Assembly (NCBI RefSeq): GCF_038561965.1
Contig: NZ_CP139348.1
Span: 1,178,001 to 1,242,000, forward strand
Source of the DNA: Stutzerimonas stutzeri
GTDB taxonomy: Bacteria; Pseudomonadota; Gammaproteobacteria; Pseudomonadales; Pseudomonadaceae
Reading direction: 5' to 3'
DNA: 64,000 nucleotides
This document shows positions 49,075 to 58,461 of the stretch, piece after piece. The notes below the pieces were generated by a model that saw nothing but the letters and a program-made list of their open reading frames with translations, did not search any database and had not been told where the DNA came from. Position numbers and translations under genes: made by a program. Numbering within the stretch: position 1 is the stretch's first letter; each line of letters opens with the position of its first letter.

Positions 49075-51909
49075 TCAGAGGGTGGCGATTCGGTCGCGCT
49101 GCTCCTGCAGCCTGGCTTTGGCCTGCTCGGCCTCGGCCAGTTTGGCGCGTTCCTTGTCGATCACCTCTGCTGGCGCCTTGTCGACGAAGCCGGCATTGGA
49201 CAGCTTGCCGCCGACGCGTTTGACCTCGCCGTCCAGTCGCGCGATTTCCTTGTCCAGGCGTGCCAGTTCGGCATCCTTGTCGATCAGGCCCGCCATCGGC
49301 ACCAGCACCTGCATGTCGCCGACCAGCGCAATCGCGGACAGCGGCGCTTCTTCACTGTCGCCGAGCAGGCGCACGCTTTCCAGCTTGGCCAGCTTCTTCA
49401 GCAGCGGCTCGTTGTCGGCCAGACGGTGTTGGTCGGAAGACGAGGCGTTGCCCAGGACTACGTCGATACGTTTGGCCATGGAGATGTTCATCTCGCCGCG
49501 GATCTGGCGGATGCCCAGCATGAAGGCCTTGACCCACTCGATGTCGCCTTCGGCGGCTTCGTCGATGCGCTCAGGGTTGAACTCCGGCCACGGCTGCAGC
49601 ATCAGGGTCGGGCCGGACTTGCCGGCCAGCGGTGCGACGCGCTGCCAGATTTCCTCGGTGATGAACGGCATGAATGGATGTGCCAGGCGCAGCGCGGTTT
49701 CCAGCACGCGCACCAGGGTGCGGCGGGTGCCGCGCTGGCGTTCGGCGCTGGCCGTCTCGTCCCACAGCAGCGGCTTGACCAGCTCCAGGTACCAGGCGCA
49801 GTACTCGTCCCAGATGAACTCGTAGAGCGCCTGAGCAGCCAGATCGAAGCGGAAGGCTTCCAGCTGGCGGCTCACTTCGGCTTCGGTACGCTGCAGCGCG
49901 GAAATGATCCAGCGGTCCACCGAGGACAGCTCCACTGACTCATCATTGGCGCCCGTATCCTTGCCTTCGGTGTTCTCGAAGACGAAGTTGGCGGCGTTCC
50001 AGATCTTGTTACAGAAGTTGCGGTAACCCTCGACGCGGCCCATGTCGAACTTGATATCGCGGCCCGTCGACGCGAGGGAACAGAAGGTGAAACGCAGGGC
50101 GTCGGTGCCGTAGCTGGCGATGCCTTCGGGAAATTCGGCGCGGGTCTGCTTGGCGATCTTGTCGGCCAGCTTGGGCTGCATCATTCCGCTGGTGCGCTTG
50201 GTCAGCAGTTCATCAAGGGTGATGCCGTCGACGATGTCCAGCGGGTCGAGCACGTTGCCCTTGGACTTGGACATCTTCTGTCCCTGGCCATCGCGCACCA
50301 GGCCGTGCACGTAGACGGTCTTGAACGGAATCTGCCCGGTCAGGTGGGTGGACAGCATGATCATCCGGGCGACCCAGAAGAAGATGATGTCAAAGCCGGT
50401 GACCAGCACGTCGGTGGGGTGGAAGGTCTTGAGGAACTCGGTCTGCTGCGGCCAGCCGAGGGTGGAGAAGGTCCACAGCCCCGAGCTGAACCAGGTGTCC
50501 AGCACGTCCTCGTCCTGACGCAGCTCGACGTTGTTGCAGAGGTTGTACTTGGTGCGAACCTCGGCCTCGTCACGGCCGACATAGACGTTGCCGGCTTCGT
50601 CGTACCACGCAGGAATGCGATGGCCCCACCAGAGCTGACGGCTGATGCACCAGTCCTGGATGTCGCGCATCCAGCTGAAGTACATGTTCTCGTACTGCTT
50701 GGGCACGAACTGGATCTCGCCGCTTTCCACGGCAGCGATGGCCTTCTCGGCCAGCGGTTTGGTGGAGACGTACCACTGATCGGTCAGCCAGGGCTCGATG
50801 ATGGTGCCGGAGCGATCGCCGCGCGGCACTTTCAGCGCGTGGTCATCGATCTTTTCCAGCAGGCTCATCGCCTCGAACTCGGCGACGATGGCCTTGCGCG
50901 CATCGAAACGGTCCATGTGCGCGTAGCCGTCTGGCAGGCTGCCATCGATCTTGTCGTTCACCGAGCCGTCGATGTTGAACACCTGGGCACGTGCCAGCAC
51001 GCAGGCGTTCTGATCGAAGATGTTGATCAGCGGCAGATGATGGCGCTTGCCGACTTCATAGTCGTTGAAGTCATGCGCCGGGGTGATCTTCACGCAGCCG
51101 GTGCCAAACTCGAGGTCGACATAGTCGTCGGCGACGATGGGGATCAGGCGGTTGACCAGCGGCAACATGACGTGGCGGCCGATCAGGCTCTTGTAGCGCT
51201 CGTCCTCCGGGTGCACTGCGATGGCGGCGTCACCGAGCATGGTTTCCGGACGGGTAGTGGCGACCACCAGGTAATCCAGGCCATCGGCGGTCTTGCAGCC
51301 ATCGGCCAGCGGATAGCGCAGGTGCCAGAGGTGACCCTTCTCGTCGTGGTTCTCCACTTCCAGATCGGAAATGGCGGTGTGCAGTTTGGTATCCCAGTTG
51401 ACCAGGCGCTTGCCGCGATAGATCAGACCGTCTTCATGCAGGCGCACGAAGGCTTCCTTGACCGCCTCGGACAGGCCTTCGTCCATGGTGAAGCGCTCGC
51501 GCGACCAGTCCACCGAGGAGCCCAGGCGACGGATCTGCCGGGTAATGGTGCCGCCGGATTCTTCCTTCCACTGCCAGACCTTCTCGAGAAACTTCTCGCG
51601 GCCCAGGTCATGACGGCTGGCGCCCTGGGCAGCCAGTTGGCGCTCTACCACCATCTGGGTGGCGATACCGGCATGGTCGGTGCCCGGCTGCCAAAGCGTG
51701 TTGCGGCCCTGCATGCGACGCCAGCGGATCAGGGCGTCCATGATCGCGTTGTTGAAGCCGTGACCCATGTGCAGGCTGCCGGTGACGTTCGGCGGCGGGA
51801 TCATGATGGTGTAGGGCTCGCCGGAACCTTGCGGGGCGAAATAGTTGTTCGATTCCCAGGTCTGGTACCAGGAAGTCTCGATGGCGTGCGGCTGGTAGGT
51901 CTTGTCCAT
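49075..51909 (-). CDS. valS: Valyl-tRNA synthetase
   Basis: A class I synthetase of 944 residues that charges tRNA-Val. The HIGH motif appears as PPNVTGSLHMGHGF (about 38-51) and KMSKS as KMSKSKGNVLDP (about 545). The editing domain lies between them, with TTRPETMLGDAAIAV (about 215-230). The C-terminus is a coiled coil (LARLDKEIARLDGEVKRVGGKL onward), typical of ValRS. It is the last gene of the minus-strand run pepA-holC-hyp-valS. Confidence 0.97.
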   Translation of the reverse strand: MDKTYQPHAIETSWYQTWESNNYFAPQGSGEPYTIMIPPPNVTGSLHMGHGFNNAIMDALIRWRRMQGRNTLWQPGTDHAGIATQMVVERQLAAQGASRHDLGREKFLEKVWQWKEESGGTITRQIRRLGSSVDWSRERFTMDEGLSEAVKEAFVRLHEDGLIYRGKRLVNWDTKLHTAISDLEVENHDEKGHLWHLRYPLADGCKTADGLDYLVVATTRPETMLGDAAIAVHPEDERYKSLIGRHVMLPLVNRLIPIVADDYVDLEFGTGCVKITPAHDFNDYEVGKRHHLPLINIFDQNACVLARAQVFNIDGSVNDKIDGSLPDGYAHMDRFDARKAIVAEFEAMSLLEKIDDHALKVPRGDRSGTIIEPWLTDQWYVSTKPLAEKAIAAVESGEIQFVPKQYENMYFSWMRDIQDWCISRQLWWGHRIPAWYDEAGNVYVGRDEAEVRTKYNLCNNVELRQDEDVLDTWFSSGLWTFSTLGWPQQTEFLKTFHPTDVLVTGFDIIFFWVARMIMLSTHLTGQIPFKTVYVHGLVRDGQGQKMSKSKGNVLDPLDIVDGITLDELLTKRTSGMMQPKLADKIAKQTRAEFPEGIASYGTDALRFTFCSLASTGRDIKFDMGRVEGYRNFCNKIWNAANFVFENTEGKDTGANDESVELSSVDRWIISALQRTEAEVSRQLEAFRFDLAAQALYEFIWDEYCAWYLELVKPLLWDETASAERQRGTRRTLVRVLETALRLAHPFMPFITEEIWQRVAPLAGKSGPTLMLQPWPEFNPERIDEAAEGDIEWVKAFMLGIRQIRGEMNISMAKRIDVVLGNASSSDQHRLADNEPLLKKLAKLESVRLLGDSEEAPLSAIALVGDMQVLVPMAGLIDKDAELARLDKEIARLDGEVKRVGGKLSNAGFVDKAPAEVIDKERAKLAEAEQAKARLQEQRDRIATL

Positions 51910-51962
51910 GCGGCGGGACCCTTAAAACGGCTGGTCGGAAAAACGGGCAAGTATAAAGGCAA

Positions 51963-51986
51963 ACGGCCGCGAGATTTCGCGGCCGT
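51963..51986 (-). terminator. Hairpin between the small gene and valS, attenuator or weak terminator
   Basis: A 10-bp stem ACGGCCGCGA / TCGCGGCCGT with a 4-base loop; on the minus strand it is followed by TTGCCTTTATA. It lies 54 bases upstream of valS and could partly uncouple valS from the upstream genes or shape its leader. Confidence 0.55.
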
Positions 51987-52017
51987 GCGGATTAACTGCG
52001 CATCAATGGCGAGAGGA

Positions 52018-52404
52018 TCAGCTACGCGGCGGGGGGGTGCGCACCAGGCGGTCGATCCGGCTTTCCAGGCGGCGCTTGAGCTCCGCTTCGATCTGCGGCA
52101 CGAAGTCGTCGATCACTTCCTGCAGGATCAGGTTGGCGGCGGTGCGCAGCTCGTGATCAATGTGCCGCTCAGCCAGGGTGCGGAACGCGCTGCGTACACT
52201 GGTTTCCCGTGGCTCGTCGTCACTCGGGTCGCCGGAGGTTGCAGCAGGGGCCGGCTCGACGATATCGGACAGCAAGGGGATGCTGTCTGGATCAAGCGCT
52301 TCGCTGTTCGGCGGGTTGTCAGGGAAGTCGTCTCCGAGCAGGGCACGGATGGACTCGAGATCGCTCAGCAGCTCGGCGGGTTTGTTCGGGGCTTTCGGTG
52401 TCAT
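52018..52404 (-). CDS. Hypothetical protein between holC and valS
   Basis: An acidic soluble protein of 128 residues starting TPKAPNKPAELLSDLESIRALL. The middle is rich in Asp, Pro and Ser and probably disordered; the C-terminal 55 residues are helical (HIDHELRTAANLILQEVIDDF, then PQIEAELKRRLESRIDRL). No function is recognised. Its position between holC and valS is shared with other pseudomonads to my knowledge. The C-terminal helix pattern could mediate dimerisation. Confidence 0.72.
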   Translation of the reverse strand: MTPKAPNKPAELLSDLESIRALLGDDFPDNPPNSEALDPDSIPLLSDIVEPAPAATSGDPSDDEPRETSVRSAFRTLAERHIDHELRTAANLILQEVIDDFVPQIEAELKRRLESRIDRLVRTPPPRS

Positions 52405-52475
52405 CTCAGAGGTTCCGGAGGCTGCAGCATCCCGGCTGCTGCCAGGGGTTGTCCTTTGCTGTGGTATGGAGGGTT

Positions 52476-52895
52476 CTAGAGTTCGACCCGTTGCGGATCA
52501 TAGCCCTGCCGTCGATACAGGCGGAAGTTCTCCCGGCAAGCGGTAAGCAGCTGCGGCTCCTGATTGACGATCTCGATGATCCGGCTGAACTGGTCGAGGT
52601 GCGAAGAGAGCGTCGACGCCAGGTTGATCAACAGTCCCTGAGTGAATGGCGGTGCCTGGTCGATACCGATTACTACCGGGATCTGAGGGTCATCGTCATC
52701 CTGCTCGTGGGGAATGAAGCGCTCGGCGCGAAAGCTCCAGAGCAGCTCGTCCAACTGGTTCGATTGCGCTTCGTCTACGCAGCGGACGAATACCTGCATG
52801 CCGTGCTGCCAACCCTTGGCTGCCAGCTGACAGGCCGCTCGCAAGCGGCCGAGCGGGTTGTCATCCGGCAGTACATAGAACTCGACCCGCGTCAT
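52476..52895 (-). CDS. holC: DNA polymerase III subunit chi
   Basis: The clamp-loader accessory subunit that links SSB to the replisome through psi, 139 residues. It begins TRVEFYVLPDDNPLGRLRAAC and has ACQLAAKGWQHGMQVFVRC, FRAERFIPHEQ, and PVVIGIDQ, all HolC blocks. It lies 73 bases downstream of pepA, the usual partner gene, on the same strand. Confidence 0.94.
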   Translation of the reverse strand: MTRVEFYVLPDDNPLGRLRAACQLAAKGWQHGMQVFVRCVDEAQSNQLDELLWSFRAERFIPHEQDDDDPQIPVVIGIDQAPPFTQGLLINLASTLSSHLDQFSRIIEIVNQEPQLLTACRENFRLYRRQGYDPQRVEL

Positions 52896-52968
52896 GGCCG
52901 TGCTCCGCCCGAGCCGGCCGATGCGAGGCGGCTCCGGCCCGAGGGTTCATGCGCGACGGTCGGCATCG

Positions 52969-54456
52969 TCAGCTGGCCCGGTCCAGCAGGTATTGGGTCA
53001 GCAGCGGCACGGGACGGCCAGTAGCGCCTTTTTCCTTGCCGCCACTGGTCCAGGCCGTACCGGCGATATCCAGATGCGCCCAGGCGTACTTCTTGGTGAA
53101 GCGCGAGAGGAAGCAGGCGGCTGTGATGGTCCCGGCCTTGGGCCCGCCGATGTTGGCGATATCGGCGAAGGGGCTGTCCAGCTGCTCTTGGTACTCATCG
53201 AATAGCGGCAATTGCCAGGCGCGATCGGCAGCGCTTTCGCCTGCCTGCAGCAACTGCTGCACCAGTTCGTCGTTGTTGCCCAGCAGGCCCGAGGTGTTGC
53301 TGCCCAGCGCGACGATGCAGGCGCCGGTCAGGGTGGCCACGTCGATTACCGCACGTGGTTCGAAGCGTTCGGCGTAGGTGAGGGTATCGCACAGCACCAG
53401 GCGGCCTTCGGCGTCGGTGTTGAGGATTTCCACGGTCTGTCCGCTCATGGTGGTGACGATGTCGCCCGGGCGGGTGGCGCCGCCACTGGGCATGTTCTCG
53501 GCACAGGCCAGCAGGCAGACCAGGTTGATGGGCAGCTGCAGTTCCAGTACGGCCTTGAGGGTGCCGAATACGCTAGCGGCACCACCCATGTCGTACTTCA
53601 TCTCGTCCATGCCCTGGCCCGGCTTGAGGCTGATGCCGCCGGTGTCGAAGGTGATGCCTTTGCCCACCAGGGCATATGGCTTGTCGCCTTTCTTACCGCC
53701 GTTGTACTGCATGACGATGATGCAGCCGGGCTGATCGCTACCCTGAGACACAGCGAGGAAAGCGCCGGCGCCGAGATCACGCAGCTTCTTCTCGTCCAAA
53801 ACGTCGACTTTCAGACTCTTGTAGGCCTTGCTCATCTGCTTCGCCTGATCGGCGAGGTAGGTCGGGTGGCAAACATTCGGCGGTAGATTACCGAGGTCGC
53901 GGGTGAAAGCCATGCCGCTGGCGATCGCCGATGCCTCGCGCGCGGCACGTTCCAGTGCTGGCTGCTCGGCCTTGTCGCAGAGCAGGATGATCTTCTGCAG
54001 CGCGCGCGGTTCGGCTTTCTTGCTCTTGAAGCTATCGAAAACGTACTGGCCGTCGGCGACGATTTCTACCAGCAGGCGAGTGCGAGCGTAGCTGTCGCGG
54101 CCCTTGACCTGGACGTCCTGCATGGCAAATGCGGCATCGCCGCCGCCGAGGTTCTTGATCGCTGCCAGTGCGGCATTGACCACTTTGCGCCATTGGCGGC
54201 TGTCCAGTTCGTCCGCCTTGCCGATGCCGACCAGCAGCACGCGCTCAGCCTTGAGGCCAGGCAGGCCGTGCAGCAGCAGCGTTTGTCCCGGCTTGCCCTG
54301 GATGTCGCCACGCTTGAGCGCGGTGCTGAGTGCACCGCCGCTGGCGCTGTCTACGCTCTGTGCGACGCTGCCGAGGACGCAATCGTCGGCCAGGGGCAGG
54401 ATCAGGGTGGCGGTCTTCTGGGTGGAGGCTTTGGCGCTTTTGACAACAAATTCCAT
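52969..54456 (-). CDS. pepA: Leucyl aminopeptidase A
   Basis: A cytosolic metallo-aminopeptidase of the M17 family, 495 residues, which also binds DNA in E. coli. The catalytic domain has GKGITFDTGGISLKPGQGMDEMKYDMGGAA and the signature NTDAEGRLVL (about 347-356); metal ligands Lys, Asp and Glu are within these. The start at 54456 gives MEFVVKSAKASTQK, the family N-terminus. It is divergent from lptF, a conserved arrangement in pseudomonads, with a 266-base gap holding both promoters. Confidence 0.96.
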   Translation of the reverse strand: MEFVVKSAKASTQKTATLILPLADDCVLGSVAQSVDSASGGALSTALKRGDIQGKPGQTLLLHGLPGLKAERVLLVGIGKADELDSRQWRKVVNAALAAIKNLGGGDAAFAMQDVQVKGRDSYARTRLLVEIVADGQYVFDSFKSKKAEPRALQKIILLCDKAEQPALERAAREASAIASGMAFTRDLGNLPPNVCHPTYLADQAKQMSKAYKSLKVDVLDEKKLRDLGAGAFLAVSQGSDQPGCIIVMQYNGGKKGDKPYALVGKGITFDTGGISLKPGQGMDEMKYDMGGAASVFGTLKAVLELQLPINLVCLLACAENMPSGGATRPGDIVTTMSGQTVEILNTDAEGRLVLCDTLTYAERFEPRAVIDVATLTGACIVALGSNTSGLLGNNDELVQQLLQAGESAADRAWQLPLFDEYQEQLDSPFADIANIGGPKAGTITAACFLSRFTKKYAWAHLDIAGTAWTSGGKEKGATGRPVPLLTQYLLDRAS

Positions 54457-54722
54457 GACGTGGTGTCCCCAAGACAAAGAGTCGGGTTTGCAGGATAATG
54501 CCGGGCTTATTTTTCCGGTGGTTCGCCTGTACGGTCGTTGCTAACGACTGCGCTAGGCTAGAAACGTTGCAATCGACCGTGTTTCGGCGATTGCCTCGGC
54601 GCGGCGATCCGCGTCCGGTCGGTGCGTCATTACCTATTTCCAACGGCCTGCTGCGGCGGGCCGGCAACTGGCGGCTAGTTTGAGCGTTGCCGCCAGAGCC
54701 TGACAACCCTGGAGTGTCTGGT

Positions 54723-55844
54723 TTGATCGTCTTTCGTTACCTGTCCCGAGAACTGCTGGTCACCATGAGCGCGGTCAGTGCCGTGTTGCTGGTGATCATC
54801 ATGAGCGGCCGCTTCATCAAGTACCTGGCGCAGGCTGCGCAGGGAGTGCTCGATCCCGGGGTGCTGTTGCTGATCATGGGCTTTCGTCTGCCCGGCTTTC
54901 TCCAGCTGATCCTGCCCCTCGGGCTGTTCCTCGGCATTTTGCTGGCATATGGTCGCCTTTACCTGGAAAGCGAGATGACCGTGCTGTCGGCGACCGGCAT
55001 GAGTCAGCGTCGTCTGCTGGCGTACAGCATGGCGCCGGCGGCACTGGTTGCTGCGCTGGTGGGTTGGCTGAGCTTGGGCCTGGCGCCGCAAGGTATCGCC
55101 GAGGTGGATCGCATCCTCAACCAGCAGGATTCGCTGACCGAGTTCGATACGCTGGTGCCAGGACGATTTCAGACGCTGCGTGGCGGCTCGCGGGTAACTT
55201 ACACCCGTGAGCTATCGGCTGACCGTAGCGAGCTGGGCGGCGTGTTCATTTCCGAAACCAACGTATCGCGTCAGACCGGCAAGGAAAGCGGGCTGTCGGT
55301 GCTGGTTGCCGAAAGCGGCCGGCAGGAGATCCAGCCTGACGGCAGTCGCTACCTGATATTGGAAAACGGCTATCGCTATGACGGCAAGCCAGGGCAGGCC
55401 GACTATCGTGCGATTCAGTACGACACCTACGGCGTGCTGCTGCCCAAACCGGAAGTGAGCATGGAGCTGAGCGAGCGCGAGGCTATGTCGACTCGTGAGC
55501 TGCTGGGTAGCGACAACGTGCGTCATCAAACCGAATTGCAGTGGCGGCTATCTCTGCCGCTCCTGGTGTTTGTCGTCACCGTGCTGGCCGTGCCGCTGGC
55601 AAAGGTCAACCCGCGGCAGGGGCGCTTTCTCAAGCTGCTGCCCGCCATTCTGCTGTACATGACCTATCTCGCCTTGTTGATCGCCGTGCGGGGTGCGCTG
55701 GACAAGGGGCGTATTCCAGTGGCGCTGGGGCTGTGGTGGGTGCATGGCGTGTTCCTGGCGATCGGCCTGCTGATGCTGTTCTGGGAGCCGATCAGGCTGC
55801 GAATGAAGAAGCGCCGTATGCAGCGGGAGATGGCTCATGGTTAA
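54723..55844 (+). CDS. lptF: LPS export permease LptF
   Basis: An inner membrane subunit (373 residues) of the LptB2FG transporter that extracts lipopolysaccharide for outer membrane assembly. It has three N-terminal helices, a periplasmic domain (about 110-260) and three C-terminal helices. It starts with TTG: IVFRYLSRELLVTMSAVSAV, with GGAG eight bases upstream, which fits the family N-terminus; the frame upstream gives an unlike sequence. Its end overlaps lptG by eight bases. Confidence 0.94.
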   Translation: MIVFRYLSRELLVTMSAVSAVLLVIIMSGRFIKYLAQAAQGVLDPGVLLLIMGFRLPGFLQLILPLGLFLGILLAYGRLYLESEMTVLSATGMSQRRLLAYSMAPAALVAALVGWLSLGLAPQGIAEVDRILNQQDSLTEFDTLVPGRFQTLRGGSRVTYTRELSADRSELGGVFISETNVSRQTGKESGLSVLVAESGRQEIQPDGSRYLILENGYRYDGKPGQADYRAIQYDTYGVLLPKPEVSMELSEREAMSTRELLGSDNVRHQTELQWRLSLPLLVFVVTVLAVPLAKVNPRQGRFLKLLPAILLYMTYLALLIAVRGALDKGRIPVALGLWWVHGVFLAIGLLMLFWEPIRLRMKKRRMQREMAHG

Positions 55845-56898
55845 GCTCGATCGCTATATCGGTATCCATGTCTTCCTCGCGATTCTGACCGTGCTCGGCA
55901 TCATCGTTGGGTTGGCGCTGCTGTTCGCGTTCATCGATGAGCTGGGCGATGTCCAGGGCAACTATGGTCTGGGTGACGCCTTGCAGTACGTGCTGCTCAC
56001 CTCGCCGCGTCGGCTGTATGAAATGCTGCCGATGGCGGCGCTGATCGGTTGCCTTATCGGCCTGGGCACGCTGGCGAGCAGCAGCGAGCTGACCATCATG
56101 CGCGCCGCTGGCGTCTCGCTGGGGCGCATCGTGATGGCGGTGATGAAGCCGATGCTGGTGTTGCTCGTTGCCGGCATCCTGATCGGTGAGTATGTCGCGC
56201 CCGCGACCGAGGATATCGCCCAGGCCCGGCGTTCCCTGGCGCAAGGTGCGGGGGAGGCGCAGAGCAGCAAGCGCGGGTTGTGGCATCGCCAGGAAAACGA
56301 ATTCGTGCACGTCAACGCCGTGCAGCCCGGCGGAGTTCTAGTGGGCGTGACGCGCTATCGCTTCGATGACGAGCGCCGGCTGCAGTCTTCGAGTTTTGCT
56401 CGTCGTGCCAGCTATCAGGGGGATCACTGGAAGCTCGAGAACATATCGACGACGCATTTCCGGGGCGACCGCACTGAGGTGCTGCGCGCGCCCGAAGAGC
56501 GTTGGGATGTCCAACTGACCCCTCAGCTACTTGGTACCGTGGTGATGGAGCCGGAAGCGTTGTCGATCACCGGCTTGTGGCGTTATATCCACTACCTTGG
56601 CGAGCAGGGATTGAACAATGGTCGTTACTGGCTGGCCTTCTGGACCAAGGTCCTGCAGCCGGCTGTCACCGTGGCGCTGGTTTTGCTGGCGATCTCGTTC
56701 ATTTTCGGGCCACTGCGTTCGGTCACGCTCGGGCAGCGCGTCTTTACGGGTGTGGTTGTCGGCTTCGTGTTCCGCATCATTCAGGACCTGCTCGGTCCGG
56801 CAAGTCAGGTATTTGGCTTTTCGCCGTTGCTGGCGGTGGTGCTGCCGGCAAGCATTTGTGCGCTGATCGGCGCCTGGCTGTTGCGTCGAGCGGGATAG
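55837..56898 (+). CDS. lptG: LPS export permease LptG
   Basis: The partner of LptF, 353 residues, beginning VKLDRYIGIHVFLAILTVLG. The family blocks SPRRLYEMLPMAALIG, LASSSELTIMRAAGVSLGRI, and ISFIFGPLRSVTLGQRVFTGV are present, with a periplasmic beta-rich domain between. It forms a heterodimer with LptF and couples to LptB encoded elsewhere. Translation is coupled to lptF by the eight-base overlap. Convergent with the RDD gene. Confidence 0.95.
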   Translation: MVKLDRYIGIHVFLAILTVLGIIVGLALLFAFIDELGDVQGNYGLGDALQYVLLTSPRRLYEMLPMAALIGCLIGLGTLASSSELTIMRAAGVSLGRIVMAVMKPMLVLLVAGILIGEYVAPATEDIAQARRSLAQGAGEAQSSKRGLWHRQENEFVHVNAVQPGGVLVGVTRYRFDDERRLQSSSFARRASYQGDHWKLENISTTHFRGDRTEVLRAPEERWDVQLTPQLLGTVVMEPEALSITGLWRYIHYLGEQGLNNGRYWLAFWTKVLQPAVTVALVLLAISFIFGPLRSVTLGQRVFTGVVVGFVFRIIQDLLGPASQVFGFSPLLAVVLPASICALIGAWLLRRAG

Positions 56899-56970
56899 TT
56901 GCAGTTGGAAGCCCTCGGCGAGGGCGCCGACGGCTATCTGTCTGTGATGGTCAGCTGTTGCAGGCTGAGC

Positions 56971-57468
56971 TTACTTCTTGTGAATATTCTTCGGTAACTG
57001 GACGGCCTGGCTCTCGGAGTAGATGTCGTGCCAGGTGCGCTTCTGTTTGTCGATCAGCATCCACCAGTAACCCATTCCCAGGCACAGCAGCGAAACCAGT
57101 GCGATCAGGAAGCGCAGCAGTGCTTGCCACAGATCAATGGCGCGCCCGTCCGCGTTTTGGATTCGAATCCCCCATACCTGCATGCCCAGCGTCTGGCCAT
57201 TGTGGGTCCAGAACTTGGCGAAAAAGGCGAACAGGCTGAATAGCAGCAGGGTGGAAAGCAGCGGGTCGATATCCAGGCGGCCGGCGTCGGCAAGTATCTG
57301 TAGCTGTTCGCTGCCGTAGAGTAATCGCAGCAATACCTGCTGATAGAACAGGGTGACGACCATCATCAGCGCAATACACAACAGGCTGTCATAGAACATT
57401 GCTGCCAGTCGGCGCGCCAGGCCGGCGGCGGGGAATTGGCCCTGCGGGCTGAGCAGATGTCGGCGCAT
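56971..57468 (-). CDS. RDD family membrane protein
   Basis: A protein of 165 residues with about three helices. The RDD pattern is seen: Arg-rich start GLARRLAAMFYDSLL with the Asp in helix one, TLGMQVWGIRIQNADGRAIDLWQ between helices, and a third helix VSLLCLGMGYWWM followed by RTWHDIYSESQAV. Function is not established; some RDD proteins are thought to aid ion homeostasis. Confidence 0.87.
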   Translation of the reverse strand: MRRHLLSPQGQFPAAGLARRLAAMFYDSLLCIALMMVVTLFYQQVLLRLLYGSEQLQILADAGRLDIDPLLSTLLLFSLFAFFAKFWTHNGQTLGMQVWGIRIQNADGRAIDLWQALLRFLIALVSLLCLGMGYWWMLIDKQKRTWHDIYSESQAVQLPKNIHKK

Positions 57469-57521
57469 TACATGTCTCGATCAGGTGGCGGTGGCGCATT
57501 CTACGGAATTGCGCGCATAAA

Positions 57522-57551
57522 AAAGCCCCTGATGTTGCCATCAGGGGCTTT
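57522..57551 (-). terminator. Rho-independent terminator after the cold-shock gene
   Basis: On the minus strand AAAGCCCCTGATG-GCAA-CATCAGGGGCTTTTTTAT, a 13-bp perfect stem with T run, 12 bases past the stop. Confidence 0.92.
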
Positions 57552-57562
57552 CGGAGCGGGGC

Positions 57563-57775
57563 TTATTCCTGGATTTGAACCTGGTCAGCCTGCATGCCCT
57601 TTTGACCTTGCACAGCGACGAAGCTGACTTTCTGGCCTTCTTTCAGGCTCTTGAAGCCATTGCCTTCGATTGCGCGGAAGTGCACAAACAGATCCGGACC
57701 GCTTTCGGGAGTGATGAAACCAAAACCTTTTTCGTCGTTAAACCACTTGACGGTACCGTTCTGACGATTCGACAT
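57563..57775 (-). CDS. Cold-shock domain protein (CspA family)
   Basis: An RNA-binding protein of 70 residues. Both RNP motifs are present: KGFGFITPE (RNP1) and DLFVHFRAI (RNP2), starting SNRQNGTVKWFNDEKGFGF. The FRAI form, in place of FSAI, is seen in a Pseudomonas subgroup. Such proteins act as RNA chaperones, and many are constitutive. The start at 57775 has AAGGA upstream; longer frames lie in the leader. Confidence 0.94.
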   Translation of the reverse strand: MSNRQNGTVKWFNDEKGFGFITPESGPDLFVHFRAIEGNGFKSLKEGQKVSFVAVQGQKGMQADQVQIQE

Positions 57776-58262
57776 GTCTTTGTATCCTTGAAACTCAAAA
57801 GTAGAATTGCCCCTGCATTGCAGGAAGCTGTAACTGGTTGCAAGGAGTAAGAGAGTCGAGCGGAGTAGCGGATCTGAAGATCTACTGCACCAGGTCACGA
57901 TTCAACAGCGACCCATGCAAACACAGTGGGCACACTCTACGATAACTCGCCGGGGAATGCCAACCCCTCGGAGCCATAGAATTTGCCTGTCCAGGCAGCG
58001 CCATTTCGGCACTTTTGAGATGGGCGACTCGCTGTATCCACTGGGGTGGGAGAGTCATGCCGAAGCCGACCGCATCGATACGGATGTCAGTCTGCGGGGA
58101 AGCGGTGTTGCCATATTGCTTGCTTTACTGCAGAGCCATGTTCTTTCTAGATGGTCGCGTACGGCTTGGTGTTTTGAAGCTTCGCTACGGCGTCTCCGTT
58201 TGCTGGCGGTTCGGTTGCCGCTCGCGGAGTTTGCAGCGTGGCTGCGTGTAGCGATTCACTGA
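57776..58262. other. Gap between the cold-shock gene and tRNA-Leu
   Basis: About 490 bases. The part next to the cold-shock gene is its leader and promoter region, with an AAGGATACAAAG ribosome site. The rest (57900-58262) has a possible 115-codon plus-strand frame ending beside the tRNA, with no recognisable domain or ribosome site, which I do not accept as a gene. No terminator is evident after the tRNA. Confidence 0.5.
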
Positions 58263-58349
58263 TGGTGCCTCGAGAGAGACTCGAACTCTCACGTTGTTAC
58301 CAACGGCGGATTTTGAATCCGCTGCGTCTACCGATTCCGCCATCGAGGC
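58263..58349 (-). tRNA. tRNA-Leu (anticodon CAA)
   Basis: An 87-base tRNA with an encoded CCA end. The acceptor arms GCCTCGA / TCGAGGC pair, the D region is TGGCGGAATCGGTAGACGC, the anticodon loop is TTCAAAA with anticodon CAA (reads UUG), there is a long variable arm (GTTGGTAACAAC), and the T loop has GTTCGAGTC. The long variable arm and sequence identify leucine. Confidence 0.96.
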
Positions 58350-58362
58350 ACAGTGGGCGCGC

Positions 58363-58391
58363 AGTATATGGATACAAAGTGCAGTGGTCAA
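58363..58391 (-). promoter_or_regulatory. Sigma-70 promoter of tRNA-Leu
   Basis: On the minus strand TTGACC (58391-58386), a 17-base spacer and TATACT (58368-58363). The bases after it are GCGCGCCC, a GC-rich discriminator typical of stringently controlled stable RNA promoters. Confidence 0.88.
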
Positions 58392-58461
58392 TCGTTTGGC
58401 GTGGCCAGATAGATGCCTTTCGGATAAGATTTGCGCCCTTTCCGCGTCCTGAATCCTGTCT

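Noticed and set aside
50305..52479. Plus-strand ORF of 724 codons opposite valS
   Set aside because: Shadow of valS in GC-rich DNA; no recognisable motif.
57915..58262. 115-codon plus-strand ORF ending beside tRNA-Leu
   Set aside because: Arg/Leu/Ser-rich with no ribosome site; probably non-coding.
58263..58349. tRNA-Leu as an integration site for a mobile element
   Set aside because: No integrase, no duplicated tRNA 3' end and core genes on both sides.
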